In this document: piece by piece, positions 17,398-27,330 of the stretch
How positions within the stretch are numbered: the stretch's first letter is position 1
Layout: each line of letters opens with the position of its first letter
Assembly (NCBI RefSeq): GCF_033878955.1
Contig: NZ_CP138858.1
Coordinates: 2,108,001 to 2,172,000 of the forward strand
Direction: 5' to 3'
Source: Coraliomargarita algicola
GTDB taxonomy: Bacteria > Verrucomicrobiota > Verrucomicrobiia > Opitutales > Coraliomargaritaceae
Length of the DNA stretch: 64,000 nt
Position numbers and translations under genes: made by a program
The notes under the pieces: generated by a model
The model's database searches: none
Told to the model about the DNA's origin: nothing
Seen by the model: the letters and a program-made list of their open reading frames with translations, nothing else

Positions 17398-18580
17398 CAT
17401 AGTTATTAAAACGTGAGGACTCCAGAGCAGATGCATCAAGAGCAATCACATCGGCCAAGACCTTAGCAGCCGCCTGCCAAGTGAAGCCAGACATTCTTGC
17501 AGCAATCGACGCACGGTCAAACTTCGTGTGTCGGACTTGCCGCAGTGAACGGGCCAAGTCTGCAATGATCTGAGTCTCCGCATGTGCGTTAACTTCAATC
17601 ACAAAACCATTTTCTCCCGCTCTAATTAGCTGGGGAACCTCCCCCACGGCCGTAGCCACCACTGGACAACCACAAGCAAGAGCTTCGATCACCACATTTG
17701 GCATTCCCTCAGAGCGGCTACATAAGCACAGAGCCATCGCTTGACGCATACGCTCCGCCACTCGATCGGGAGCTTGACGCCCCCACCAATCAATTCGACC
17801 TGTGATTCCCAGCGCTTCAGCTAGGCGCACCAAATCCGAGCGCAAGGGCCCCGCCCCGATCATACTTAAACGCACATCAGCCCCCAGGTCCGGCGCAGCT
17901 TGAGCAAAAGCCTGCAACAGACGAGCAGGCGCTTTTACATCGACAAAGTTCCCAACAAACAGAATTTCACCACTGCCATCACTCGCGGGCATCCCTTGAT
18001 AAGCAAAGATATCCTGTTCCACTCCATTATTGAAAGCATGCACCCGCTCCGGAGGCAACCCAGCATCCAACATGTCGCGACGCAGCTCGCTCCCAGGACA
18101 AAACACATGCGGCGCAGCGAGTAAACAATGCTCTACCAGCGGCTTGAATTTACTTTGCTGTATTCTCACACGGAAGTCCGAGCCTAAGACCAGCACCGAA
18201 TACGGCACCTGCAACCCCTCACACACAGGTGCCATCGCCACCGCATCGGGATACACAAAACCTAGCACCACATGCACCGGCTCCTGCGAGTTAGCGATGC
18301 GTTGCTCCAGCAAGCGCCTCACAGCCAAATGGTAGAAGCGCCAATGCTGATGGATCGCAAAGCCGGGCGTATAAAAATAACGCGGGTGCCTAACCTCGAT
18401 GCCATCCATCATCTCCATACGCGACGGCAAGCCACGCTTACCAGGAAACCATGGCAGTGGCGCAATGACTTCCACCTCATAGCCCAGGCTGCGCAAAGCC
18501 TGAAAATGGCGCTGATTATACAACGCTCGCATCGGCGCTTTGCTATGCGGATACAAATTACTGACTAATATAATACGCAT
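17387..18580 (-). CDS. GT4 family glycosyltransferase
   Basis: 397 residues, GT-B fold retaining glycosyltransferase. The N-terminal acceptor half begins MRIILVSNLYPHSKAP; the donor half has the family motif EGMPNVVIEALACGCPVVAT (E-x7-E type, about residues 292-311) after a GAGPLRSDL nucleotide-binding stretch. It would add one sugar to the lipid-linked repeat unit on the cytoplasmic face. One base separates it from the O-antigen ligase-like gene upstream; 11-nt overlap with the gene downstream. Confidence 0.9.
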   Translation of the reverse strand: MRIILVSNLYPHSKAPMRALYNQRHFQALRSLGYEVEVIAPLPWFPGKRGLPSRMEMMDGIEVRHPRYFYTPGFAIHQHWRFYHLAVRRLLEQRIANSQEPVHVVLGFVYPDAVAMAPVCEGLQVPYSVLVLGSDFRVRIQQSKFKPLVEHCLLAAPHVFCPGSELRRDMLDAGLPPERVHAFNNGVEQDIFAYQGMPASDGSGEILFVGNFVDVKAPARLLQAFAQAAPDLGADVRLSMIGAGPLRSDLVRLAEALGITGRIDWWGRQAPDRVAERMRQAMALCLCSRSEGMPNVVIEALACGCPVVATAVGEVPQLIRAGENGFVIEVNAHAETQIIADLARSLRQVRHTKFDRASIAARMSGFTWQAAAKVLADVIALDASALESSRFNNYESN

Positions 18581-18581
18581 A

Positions 18582-19895
18582 TCATCCCACCGAGTTCATC
18601 ACTCGTATACTTAGATAAATAAAAACCATCGAAGCGACACTCAAGCCCGGCCAAATCCACCACTTACGCGCCCCGATCCAACAATAATCGTTCAGTGGCA
18701 AAACTCCAGTCTGCCGGGCAACCAAAGTATAACAGGCCGCACACATGGCGAAGATCACAAAAAATGGCAACTGATAAGTACGTGAGAGAAAATAGCCTGA
18801 CAGATACATCCCGGCCAAGCCCGGCACCAAACACTTTAACCATAAGCTGAGATGCCGATCATCTGCACTGTCAGTCTTGAGCTCCGCCATCTGCCACAAG
18901 GAAATAAATGCAAAGGCAAGGCAACTAAACCAAAAGGTGTAACCAAAAGTGCCGAGTTCGGAATATGCATGAACATACGAATTATGCACCGATCGATTTT
19001 TAGGAATATAATCCGTAATCATGCCATAGCCCACTCCAAACGCAGGCTTATGAATGAAGGCGTAATTCGCCTCCCCCCAAAAGTTCACGCGCTCCCGCAT
19101 CGAGTCATCCATCAAACCACCCGAAAAACGGGAGGGCAAAAATATCGTAATCAAAAAGATGCCACAAAAGCAGCAAAATGCAAACTGCTTGACCGACATC
19201 ATCTTACGAAAAGCAACCCCGACAGTCACCACTAGAGATAAAAAACCACCACGCGACTCAGTCGTAAAAATTGCCCATACGATTGCGAGCAAAGCAGTCA
19301 TGGCACCAATCCGCAGAAAGAAATGCCGGTAACGAATTAAAACAAATACAGTCAGCGGCAAGGCGAGTGTCAGTAATTGAGCCGTGTCATTGGGATCACC
19401 GAAGATACCAAAATAGTGAGCCTGATATACAAATTCATCCGTGCCGGGAATCGGACGAATCAATGGTTCCGACCCTCCAAATCCAGTGCCTGTTTGGATT
19501 TGAAGAATACAATTCACCGAGATGAAGCAGGACATCAAAACTAGAAAGATGGTAAAAACCTCCAGTCGCTTCACACTATTTAAATTAATCCACAAGACCA
19601 CGAAGGTGATGAAGATTTTACCAAAGGCAGTGACAGACGACACAAAGCCAGACAGGTAAGTATTGGCCAAGTGCGACATCGCCACCGAAAAAAACAAGCC
19701 CCCCATCAAGATCCACCAAGGGTTCCGCTTATCCGGCATCTTGAGCGTCTTGCCCATTACCTCCAAAGCACAAAAACCAATCGCGAGCGCCTGAGTCAGC
19801 AACACGGGACGAAAGACCTCCAGCATCGGGAGTGCCCAATCCTGAGGCCGAATGATCAGGAAGAACAAGTAAATACAGATGAAGAAAAAAGACAT
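18582..19895 (-). CDS. O-antigen ligase/polymerase-like membrane protein (Wzy_C)
   Basis: 437 residues, about 11-12 membrane segments. The Wzy_C region carries the periplasmic loop around SVHNSYVHAYSELGTFGY with the conserved His and Glu, and FGDPNDTAQLL earlier, resembling the O-antigen ligase-like proteins of PEP-CTERM/EPS loci. It probably polymerises the repeat unit or ligates it to an acceptor in the periplasm. I start at ATG 19895, just past the stop of the upstream gene (19897); an earlier in-frame start at 19925 would overlap by 29 nt. Confidence 0.86.
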   Translation of the reverse strand: MSFFFICIYLFFLIIRPQDWALPMLEVFRPVLLTQALAIGFCALEVMGKTLKMPDKRNPWWILMGGLFFSVAMSHLANTYLSGFVSSVTAFGKIFITFVVLWINLNSVKRLEVFTIFLVLMSCFISVNCILQIQTGTGFGGSEPLIRPIPGTDEFVYQAHYFGIFGDPNDTAQLLTLALPLTVFVLIRYRHFFLRIGAMTALLAIVWAIFTTESRGGFLSLVVTVGVAFRKMMSVKQFAFCCFCGIFLITIFLPSRFSGGLMDDSMRERVNFWGEANYAFIHKPAFGVGYGMITDYIPKNRSVHNSYVHAYSELGTFGYTFWFSCLAFAFISLWQMAELKTDSADDRHLSLWLKCLVPGLAGMYLSGYFLSRTYQLPFFVIFAMCAACYTLVARQTGVLPLNDYCWIGARKWWIWPGLSVASMVFIYLSIRVMNSVG

Positions 19896-19896
19896 G

Positions 19897-20937
19897 CTAA
19901 ACGGAGCTAGAGTACCTCGGCGCAAATAAGCAGCCCTTCAAGAAACCGCTGCCCCAAGCTAAATGCATACAGACAATCGCCCGCAGCACACCCAGCTGCA
20001 GCTCAATTGGCACCCGCGGGCCACGCAATTGCATCCCCACGCATAAAGCCGCGGCATACCCAAGCAAGATGCATGGCAACAGTAAGATGCCCAATGGATG
20101 CAAAAACACGCCTGCCATCAAAGAAGCGTAGAGCGACAAGGCGAAAACCAGCACCAAGACGGGCGGCATCAACTGACGCACGCGTAAGGTCGACGGATAG
20201 CGCCGCGCCATGCGCGCCTTCCAATAGCCGTAATTATTATATTGCTGCCACAATCTAGCATAGGTCGGACGTGAGAAGTAAACACAACGAATTTCCGGGT
20301 CAAAATACACGACGCCCCCACTCTGGCGAATCCTTACGTTGAGCTCGTAGTCTTCGTTCGCCAGCAAGCTCTCGTCATAGGCTCCCACACGGCGGAGTGT
20401 CTCCGCTCGAAAGCATCCATAAGGCACTGTATCCACTTCGGCCGCCTCGCCACCGGAGCGATAACTCGCACCACCCGAGCCGAGTGGGTGCCCCGCCGCA
20501 ATCGCAATCGCTCGTCCAGCAACAGTCTCCACCGAGGATTGCACCTCCCACTGCCCGCCCACATTATCCGCACGCCCGGCTTGAATATGTGCCACACAAC
20601 GCGCCACATAATCCTTCGCGGGGATCGCATGTGCATCCATACGCAAAATGATGGGGGCCGTCGCCGCCGCAATGCCCAGATTCAAAGCATGCGGGATCTG
20701 ACGCGCCGGGTTATCCAGCACTTGTAGCTGCAACTCGGGGTGCTGCTGCGACCAGTTTGCGATCACCTCCCGCGTCGCATCCGTCGACAGTCCATCAATG
20801 ATAAAGACTTCCATAAAAGACGCCGCAAAAGTCTGCTGCAGCAAGGCGTTCAGCGTGCGCTCGATCGTCGCCTCTTCGTTGAAGCAAGGAATGATCACGC
20901 TCACCTGCGTCGTTTCTTCTGTCAGTTCGACTTCCAT
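19897..20937 (-). CDS. GT2 family glycosyltransferase (ExoA-like)
   Basis: 346 residues. GT-A domain (about 10-240): VSVIIPCFNEEATIERTLNA, IDGLSTDATRE (in place of the more usual VDDGS), RMDAHAIP acting as the DxD-type motif, and the acceptor-side ANEDYELNVRIR. Two or three hydrophobic segments at the C-terminus (about 255-325) anchor it to the membrane, as in ExoA of succinoglycan synthesis. Probable role: cytoplasmic-face transfer of one sugar. Confidence 0.9.
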   Translation of the reverse strand: MEVELTEETTQVSVIIPCFNEEATIERTLNALLQQTFAASFMEVFIIDGLSTDATREVIANWSQQHPELQLQVLDNPARQIPHALNLGIAAATAPIILRMDAHAIPAKDYVARCVAHIQAGRADNVGGQWEVQSSVETVAGRAIAIAAGHPLGSGGASYRSGGEAAEVDTVPYGCFRAETLRRVGAYDESLLANEDYELNVRIRQSGGVVYFDPEIRCVYFSRPTYARLWQQYNNYGYWKARMARRYPSTLRVRQLMPPVLVLVFALSLYASLMAGVFLHPLGILLLPCILLGYAAALCVGMQLRGPRVPIELQLGVLRAIVCMHLAWGSGFLKGCLFAPRYSSSV

Positions 20938-20957
20938 ACAATACTTGAATACGCCCT

Positions 20958-21479
20958 CTATTTCGCGACAGGGTCACCGTAGATCTTAATGACTTTTGCG
21001 GGAACCCCGACTGCAGTCGCCCCATCGGGCAAATCTTTAGTCACCACCGCGTTCGCGCCGATCTTCACGTCGTCCCCGATCTTCACCGCACCGATAATTT
21101 TGGCCCCTGCCCCGATAAAGACACGACTCCCGAGTTGGGGTGCTTGGCGCCCCTCGGCTCCAATAGTCACTTGATGCTCAATCATGATGTCATCACCGCC
21201 ACTCACTTCGCCATTGATCACAATCCCCTGACTATGAATCAAAACCAACCGCTCTCCAAACTCCGCCCCACGCCCGATGATGCATTGACCAAACCAAACG
21301 TTCAGTTTGTTAAACACCATCGTCAGCGGCGTCAATTTGGCCCGCTGCGACCACTGCATGCCACGGTAGCAAAGCAGCGCAAAAGTCCCATCAGTCAGGC
21401 ACACCTTGACCAATGCGGCAGCCGTATCGCTTTGATACAGCCAACGTGCCTTTGCTTTTAAATCTTCTTTAATAGACAT
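20958..21479 (-). CDS. Serine acetyltransferase-like hexapeptide acyltransferase
   Basis: 173 residues. Left-handed beta-helix from about residue 75, with hexapeptide repeats (IMIEHQVTIGAEG, VFIGAGAKIIGAVKIGDDVKIGANAVVTKD) and the closing GVPAKVIKIYG of CysE/EpsC-like proteins. The position between a GT2 and a GT4 gene points to O-acetylation of the polysaccharide and not to cysteine synthesis. Which sugar is modified is unknown. Confidence 0.85.
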   Translation of the reverse strand: MSIKEDLKAKARWLYQSDTAAALVKVCLTDGTFALLCYRGMQWSQRAKLTPLTMVFNKLNVWFGQCIIGRGAEFGERLVLIHSQGIVINGEVSGGDDIMIEHQVTIGAEGRQAPQLGSRVFIGAGAKIIGAVKIGDDVKIGANAVVTKDLPDGATAVGVPAKVIKIYGDPVAK

Positions 21480-21500
21480 CAGTAATAGTATTTCAAAGTT

Positions 21501-22661
21501 CTAGCGAGCTTCCATCACCTGACATATGGTCTGCGCATGCTTCTGATAAGTATATTGCTGCTGACACAGCGCCCGATTCTCCCGCCCAACCACTTCAGCA
21601 TCGCAGGCATCCACTGCTTGCAAAGCACGCACCAGGTCGGCGATCTCTGTTTGATCAAAGAGAAAGGCTGATTGCATATCCGGCAAAACAGACTGCACAG
21701 CTTCGACACGACTCGCCACAATCGGCAGGCCTGCCCCCATGTATTCAAAGAGTTTGATCGGCGAGCGAAAGGCGTTCACTGCCGGCACGATCCCCACATC
21801 CAAAGCTGACAAAAATGCCGGAATATCGGCATAATCAATCGCGCCCGGTAGCAACAATTGTTGCTGAATCCCCAGTGCCTGCGCCTGCTCCAGCAAGGCC
21901 TCGCGCAAGGGGCCATCGCCCGCCAGCACTAACTTCCGATCCAACTGGCCGGCAAAGGACTGCGCGAAGGCACTTAACAATCGATCCAACTCGTGCCAAG
22001 GCACAAACCAGCCGACAAAGCCATAGGCCCGATCACCCGCTTGCAATCCGTAGCGCGCACGCAAGTGCTCGCGTGGCTCCAACTCACGCCCGAAAAACTG
22101 CTGCGCATCCACGCCATTGGGCACCACGTGTATCCGCTCAGGTGCGACACCAATCTCGGCAATGCGATCCGCCAAATACTGACTGACTGGAAAGACCGCT
22201 TTCGCCCCCAGTAAAATACGACGTTCATTCTCGCGGCAGCGCTTCGTCAACACTTGCTTGCGCACACGCTCATCGCCCGCCAGTTCGTTCACCTCCAGCG
22301 CATAGGGCTTCTTAAATCGCTCCGCAACGCTTTGCGCAGCATGACAAAAGAACGCATAGCGCTCGTAAATCCAATCACAGTCCTGCATGGCCGCCTGCAT
22401 CTGTTGAATCGCCGAACGATTATAGGCGATCTCACCGCACTCGAAGACGACTTGCGGCGCATAGCGACTCAGGCGCTGCAATAAGCTCTCTCGACTTTGC
22501 TTAAAAGGATTACTGCCACGGAACTGACGCGGATCGCGCCCCGTCGGGCTCACAAACGACACCTCGTAACCCGCCTCCTCGAAACCTTCCGCAATGCCTG
22601 CAATATGCACGCCCTCAGGACCGGTGCCTCTGGTTCGGAAATGATAGATTACTTTTTTCAA
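21501..22661 (-). CDS. GT4 family glycosyltransferase
   Basis: 386 residues, GT-B fold. N-terminal half begins MKKVIYHFRTRGTGPEGVH; donor half has GWFVPWHELDRLL, LAGDGPLREALLEQA and SPIKLFEYMGAGLPIVAS (about 285-302), the nucleotide-sugar binding region of the family. It lies 21 bp after the next-upstream gene's stop within the cluster. Specificity unknown. Confidence 0.89.
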   Translation of the reverse strand: MKKVIYHFRTRGTGPEGVHIAGIAEGFEEAGYEVSFVSPTGRDPRQFRGSNPFKQSRESLLQRLSRYAPQVVFECGEIAYNRSAIQQMQAAMQDCDWIYERYAFFCHAAQSVAERFKKPYALEVNELAGDERVRKQVLTKRCRENERRILLGAKAVFPVSQYLADRIAEIGVAPERIHVVPNGVDAQQFFGRELEPREHLRARYGLQAGDRAYGFVGWFVPWHELDRLLSAFAQSFAGQLDRKLVLAGDGPLREALLEQAQALGIQQQLLLPGAIDYADIPAFLSALDVGIVPAVNAFRSPIKLFEYMGAGLPIVASRVEAVQSVLPDMQSAFLFDQTEIADLVRALQAVDACDAEVVGRENRALCQQQYTYQKHAQTICQVMEAR

Positions 22662-22674
22662 TTAAATAACTTCG

Positions 22675-23799
22675 TTAAGGGTTGATCGCCACCGATGTAT
22701 ACAAGTCCTCGTAGCATTCAAGACAATGACTTTGCGAATAAATACGCCCCGCAGAACTGGATGACAGCGCAGCCACGCGGCGTGGCGGGCGTGCTTGGTA
22801 TATTTCCAGCAATTGCTGCGACCACCCACTAGGCTCGTCGACCAACACGGTGCCATGCCCCACTTCGCGCACCACAGCCCCGCAGTCCCCGACATCCGTG
22901 ACACAGGCATAGAGCCCACCCTCCAAGGCTTCCAATAAGGCAACCGACAATCCCTCACTCAATGAAGGTAATAGAAAGACGTCCATTAATGCCAACCAAG
23001 GCTGTGGATCCGTTTGAAAACCAGCCAAGACCACCAAATCTGCAATACCCAGCGACTTGGCTTGCTGCTCGATCGCTGCTCGCTCCGGCCCATCGCCCAC
23101 CAGTAGAAGCTTCGCAGGCTTGCCTCCCGCCACCGCATGCACCTGCGAGGCAAAGGCGGCAAACTCAGGTAAGAAACGCGCCCAGCCCTTCACTGCCGCC
23201 AAACGCCCGACGGAGCCAAATACAATACAATCATCCAAGCCGTATTGGGCACGCATCCTAGCCACCTCCAGCTCATCCACCTGCGAATACGCAGCCACGC
23301 CATTGGGAATTAAACGAATCTTCTGCGCGGGGATAAATTGCTGAGCCGCCATCGAATCGCGCGTCCCCGCAGATACCGCAACCACAGCACCGGTCAAGCG
23401 CGCCAGTAAGGCACTACGCAAGCGATTGCCCATGCCAAGAACATGTGTATTGGCTCCATGCTGCGTCTGCACGTGTGCCACTGCCGAGCCCACCGTGCCC
23501 AACACCGCGTATTGCTGCGCCGCCAAATTGTGCGAATGCAGCACATCAATCGACTTCTCTTTCAGGAATTGCCGCAAACGGCGCATCGCCGTGCGATCCC
23601 AGGGCTTGCGCTGTCGTTGAGCTGATAAACAGTAGTGGTTGGTCTGCGGCAATTGCTCCGCCAGCGCACCGGGCTCATCAAGTGTGATCACATAGGTCGA
23701 CTGCGCATCTTGCTGCAAACGTTGCAAGGCCCAGCGCACCACCAGTTGCTCCGCGCCGCCGTGGTTCAAATTGATGACTAGATGCGCGATACGTTTCAT
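22675..23799 (-). CDS. GT4 family glycosyltransferase
   Basis: 374 residues, GT-B fold. Begins with the typical LNHGGAEQLVVRWAL acceptor loop, then VLHSHNLAAQQYAVLG; the donor half shows GSVGRLAAVKGW and EGLSVALLEALEGGLYACVT with the paired glutamates. Its ATG overlaps the stop of the upstream acyltransferase by 4 nt, so the two are coupled. Specificity unknown. Confidence 0.9.
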   Translation of the reverse strand: MKRIAHLVINLNHGGAEQLVVRWALQRLQQDAQSTYVITLDEPGALAEQLPQTNHYCLSAQRQRKPWDRTAMRRLRQFLKEKSIDVLHSHNLAAQQYAVLGTVGSAVAHVQTQHGANTHVLGMGNRLRSALLARLTGAVVAVSAGTRDSMAAQQFIPAQKIRLIPNGVAAYSQVDELEVARMRAQYGLDDCIVFGSVGRLAAVKGWARFLPEFAAFASQVHAVAGGKPAKLLLVGDGPERAAIEQQAKSLGIADLVVLAGFQTDPQPWLALMDVFLLPSLSEGLSVALLEALEGGLYACVTDVGDCGAVVREVGHGTVLVDEPSGWSQQLLEIYQARPPRRVAALSSSSAGRIYSQSHCLECYEDLYTSVAINP

Positions 23800-24473
23800 C
23801 GCAGAGGCTCCTCCACCTGCGGTAACTCTCGCACCACGCGCGCGGGATTGCCCGCCACAATGGTATCTGCCGCCACATCCTTGGTCACCACGGCACAGGA
23901 AGCGACAATTGCGCGGTCGCCGATGGTGACTCCCTTCAGAATCATGGCACGGTTACCGATCCATACGTCATCGCCAATCGTCACGGCGCGCACCTCATCC
24001 GCATTCAAACGGGCATTCTCACGCCGCCGCAACGCGTCCAGAGGATGCCCATCGTTATCACGAATCGTCGTTTCCGCAGCAATTAAGCAATGCCGCCCGA
24101 TCTCGATTCTCTCAGCCGCACAAAAGAAGCACTGCGAGCCAATAAAGCTATCTTCGCCCACAATTATTTCAGCCAGCGTGCCGTCATTTAATGGCATAAA
24201 AGAAAAACCAACTTTCCCAGAAAGTCGCACTCGCTCCCCCAAACGAATTTTGCCCTGTCCTGCAATGTAGGGGCTACGCTCAATCCAAAGCTCCTTCCCG
24301 GCCTGATGTTGAGAGCGAAAAAGCGGCTCCACCCAAAAAGTCTTGCTCAACCAATCCCAACCTAAAGCTAGGACATCGATCATTTTTCGGATCAACGAAA
24401 ACACTCCACGCGAAACAGTGTTATCCGGTAAACTATATAAATATACCCGCTTAAGTAATGCTTTGAAATTCAT
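23796..24473 (-). CDS. Hexapeptide-repeat acyltransferase (maltose/galactoside O-acetyltransferase-like)
   Basis: 225 residues. The left-handed beta-helix covers about 75-210; DNDGHPLDALRR has the His-Pro element of the active-site loop, followed by AVTIGDDVWIGNRAMILKGV and TIVAGNPARVVREL. Resembles WcaF/Maa-type O-acetyltransferases of capsule loci. It would acetylate a sugar of the repeat unit or its lipid-linked form. Coupled by 4-nt overlap to the GT4 gene downstream. Confidence 0.87.
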   Translation of the reverse strand: MNFKALLKRVYLYSLPDNTVSRGVFSLIRKMIDVLALGWDWLSKTFWVEPLFRSQHQAGKELWIERSPYIAGQGKIRLGERVRLSGKVGFSFMPLNDGTLAEIIVGEDSFIGSQCFFCAAERIEIGRHCLIAAETTIRDNDGHPLDALRRRENARLNADEVRAVTIGDDVWIGNRAMILKGVTIGDRAIVASCAVVTKDVAADTIVAGNPARVVRELPQVEEPLR

Positions 24474-24494
24474 AAGAATAAATTTTTAAACGAC

Positions 24495-25271
24495 TCAGAT
24501 CGAATCGGAGAACTTCTGCCCAGCGCTTAACTGGCGCAGTACAGTCTGATACTTTTCAATCGCCAGCGCTTTAAGCGTTTCTGAAATCACCAGTGGAGAG
24601 CTTTGCGTGCGCGCTTTTAAAATCTCACCCGATTGAATGTTAGCGGAATAGTCCCCGAACCCAGCCGTTCCAGTCTGATCAAAGATCTGGTATTCGGGTT
24701 TTAAAGCAGTATCTAGACCGATCCACTGAGTCAGGGCCGCCAGTGTCGCTTCGGCATCCTCCACCAAGTCTTCGCCTTTCATAAAAAAGTAATTACCTTT
24801 TAAGCGTTTGGCTAAATCAACAATTCCATCCAAGCGCCTGATGTAATTAGGCAAAATGTCCCCCTCCATGTCAGGTGTGACTCCATCGCTTAGTTTTTCT
24901 TTCATCCTATAGATACTCTCCAATGTAGCGATCGGCTCCCGGATCGTAATAAAAAAACGAATACTTTGATTCTGAATCGCCCAGTCCGATATCTCAAAAT
25001 TATGCAGCAACTTATCAAAGACAAAACGCCCGGGCAAGTGCCCACCATGCAAGCTGCCCACGCGATGCCGTATCCGCATCAGGTCGACAAAATTACGGTA
25101 TGGGATGTGGTTTTCAGTGTAACCTGTGATCTCGGGATGACTCCCTAAAATGTGAGCGATGAGAGTCGTGTAACCACGCATATGCCCGATCATCAATAAA
25201 TAGTTTTTTTTCTCCAGAAACACAGATGGGTGCCGGATAAAACTTGAACTCACATTGAGCAGGGTTCGCAT
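24495..25271 (-). CDS. Sulfotransferase family protein (EPS cluster)
   Basis: 258 residues. The 5'-phosphosulfate loop is a variant, GHMRGYTTLIAHILGSHP (about 29-46), with TT replacing the usual ST. A second PAPS contact region is FFITIREPIATLESIYR (about 105-121), containing the R/S pair. It would sulfate a sugar of the polymer or transfer sulfate to a lipid-linked intermediate. It is one of three sulfotransferases in this window; sulfated polysaccharides fit a marine lifestyle. The acceptor is unknown. Confidence 0.8.
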   Translation of the reverse strand: MRTLLNVSSSFIRHPSVFLEKKNYLLMIGHMRGYTTLIAHILGSHPEITGYTENHIPYRNFVDLMRIRHRVGSLHGGHLPGRFVFDKLLHNFEISDWAIQNQSIRFFITIREPIATLESIYRMKEKLSDGVTPDMEGDILPNYIRRLDGIVDLAKRLKGNYFFMKGEDLVEDAEATLAALTQWIGLDTALKPEYQIFDQTGTAGFGDYSANIQSGEILKARTQSSPLVISETLKALAIEKYQTVLRQLSAGQKFSDSI

Positions 25272-25355
25272 AAGATCTAAGAATTATGGTTGTCGGGTTC
25301 GGATTCAATTAAAATAGCTATCACAATGATTTTAAATTACTTATAGAACATAACA

Positions 25356-26429
25356 TCAGGCTAAGCCTCTTCGTCCGCGAATACCTAACATCGCAGCCAC
25401 CCGAATTTCAGGCCTCATGTATGACTGATAATAAGTCCAATTGGCCTGCGCCATCGCATCCGCCAAAGCTGTATCACTCAACAAGCGCTGCGCATGCTGC
25501 AACAAAGAATCAACGGATTGAAAATAAAAACAGTTCTTCGACTCTTCAAATCCTCCGGGAATCGTATGCACGGGTGGTTCTGCTATGATCGGTTTGGAAA
25601 AAGCGAGATACTCAGGTAATTTCCAACCATTCGATTGGTGCAGTCCAGCGGAGCTGACTGCGATCGAAGGTTCGCGCAGTAATTTAAAGTAACCCACTTT
25701 TTGTGATGCATACGCATCGCACAATAAATCTCGATCACAGTATGATTGCGCAAAGGCAGAGGGTGCAATGCCACCACGAAATGCTTGCGGAAACTGTAAC
25801 TTCAGCGCGCGCACACAATCGACGCGAAACTCATTGATTACCTGCCACTCGCTGGCTTTTTCTGCCGAGGGCGCCTCTGCGGGGTCCCACAAGCGTGTCT
25901 GAAAAAGTATTGTTCGATAACATCCGGGAGTGGGCGCTTGTTCACACTGAGAAAGACGCGGCAGAATAAAGCGATCCCTCAGCACACGATCCATCCCCCC
26001 AAAGGCACAAAGATGACGCGGCCAATCAGCGGGTTCAAAATGCAACTGCCGCTTTAATAAATGCCAATCTACCTGATCATCATAAACCAAATAATTGAGG
26101 CCGTAGGGTCGCACTTTATCGGAGCTAGCAGCGACAGCTGGGATGAAGCCGCGCTTGTAGTAAACATCGCACCAGTCCAAGCCTCCAAGATGAATCTCAT
26201 GACTGTCGTGCAAATCAAAATACAACTTACGCCCATCCGCTAATACCACACGACAGTGTGCCATCTGCGCATCGACTAAATGTGCTGCTGCATCCGCATA
26301 GGTCGCAGCAGGCGCCGCAATAAAATGCTGTTCGAGTCGAATCTCTCGCTGGTGATGCAGCCGATGCAAGCCTGTCAGCAACTGCTGCAGGTGCGGACGA
26401 TTGGACCAAAGCTCTACGCGCACACGCAT
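25356..26429 (-). CDS. Probable GT-B glycosyltransferase
   Basis: 357 residues. The first half lacks the usual GT4 motifs. The second half resembles the C-terminal donor half of GT4-like enzymes: QSNGWKLPEYLAFSKPIIAEP (about 267-287) followed by a CFYFQSVDSLLQHAQRLLSD stretch and a final helix. Position in the cluster supports a role in polysaccharide assembly. I do not recognise the family with certainty; it could be a modifying enzyme. Confidence 0.65.
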   Translation of the reverse strand: MRVRVELWSNRPHLQQLLTGLHRLHHQREIRLEQHFIAAPAATYADAAAHLVDAQMAHCRVVLADGRKLYFDLHDSHEIHLGGLDWCDVYYKRGFIPAVAASSDKVRPYGLNYLVYDDQVDWHLLKRQLHFEPADWPRHLCAFGGMDRVLRDRFILPRLSQCEQAPTPGCYRTILFQTRLWDPAEAPSAEKASEWQVINEFRVDCVRALKLQFPQAFRGGIAPSAFAQSYCDRDLLCDAYASQKVGYFKLLREPSIAVSSAGLHQSNGWKLPEYLAFSKPIIAEPPVHTIPGGFEESKNCFYFQSVDSLLQHAQRLLSDTALADAMAQANWTYYQSYMRPEIRVAAMLGIRGRRGLA

Positions 26430-26430
26430 T

Positions 26431-27330
26431 TTAAAAAAGCCCCTTCAAAGCCGCCAGTAATAGTATAGTTCGCAGATGCCGACGCTTGCCTGGTATCTGT
26501 AAAGGCAGTGGACAGGCCCAATAAGAACGCAACAAGAGCTTCAGCGCTGCCCCGTTCATTTGAGACTCAGAGGCCATCCAGGAAGCGCCCATGTATTGCA
26601 CGGCCAAAGCGCGCCCCTTGGAACCATGCCCGCGTAAGACGCCTCCAGGTGCATAGGCCTTTTCGACAACTCTTAGCACCTCAGGCAAAAAAGTCTCATG
26701 ATTGCGGCTCAAACTGCCGACTTCGTCACGGTAGCGGCTCACCGGATACTGCAACTTTCCTACCGCGCTGTGAGCTGTGATACGCATCCACAGTTCGTAA
26801 TCCTCGGGTCCTATAAACTGCGTATCAAAACCTTCACATGTGAGAAAGAGCGTCCTCTTTAACAAAACAGTCGTCGTTGCCACTGGATTGGAAGAGACAA
26901 AATCCGCCACCGATAAGAATTGTACAAAACCATCCGCCAGCGACTGCTCCGCTGAAGGCGCGGGCACCGACGCGACTAAATCTGTGGTCTGCCCGCAAAA
27001 CATGCCGACATCGGGGAACTTCGCCGCTAAGTCTAACTGCAATTGTAAACGCCAAGGCAACCAAGCATCATCCGCATCTAGAAAGGCCAACCACTCGCCT
27101 TGCGATTCTCGAACTCCATAATTTCTAGCGGCCGCAGGCCCGGCATTGGCTTGTGAAAACACACGCACCTGTGGGTAACGCTCGCGCACATAATCCGCCG
27201 TGCCGTCCACCGAACCATCGTCGACGAGCACAATTTCAAACTCTTGAAAAGTCTGCGATGTTAACGAAGCCAAGGTCTCATCGATTGTCGCCTTCGCGTT
27301 GTATGCAGGAATAATGACAGAGACCTTCAT
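26431..27330 (-). CDS. GT2 family glycosyltransferase
   Basis: 299 residues from ATG 27330. That start overlaps the upstream stop by 4 nt (ATGA); the open frame extends 63 nt further but that part would overlap the upstream gene. GT-A motifs: MKVSVIIPAYNAKATI, IVLVDDGSVDGTADYV, FLDADDAWLPWR (catalytic DxD), GPEDYELWMRI. No membrane segment except possibly a weak one at the C-terminus. Confidence 0.9.
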   Translation of the reverse strand: MKVSVIIPAYNAKATIDETLASLTSQTFQEFEIVLVDDGSVDGTADYVRERYPQVRVFSQANAGPAAARNYGVRESQGEWLAFLDADDAWLPWRLQLQLDLAAKFPDVGMFCGQTTDLVASVPAPSAEQSLADGFVQFLSVADFVSSNPVATTTVLLKRTLFLTCEGFDTQFIGPEDYELWMRITAHSAVGKLQYPVSRYRDEVGSLSRNHETFLPEVLRVVEKAYAPGGVLRGHGSKGRALAVQYMGASWMASESQMNGAALKLLLRSYWACPLPLQIPGKRRHLRTILLLAALKGLF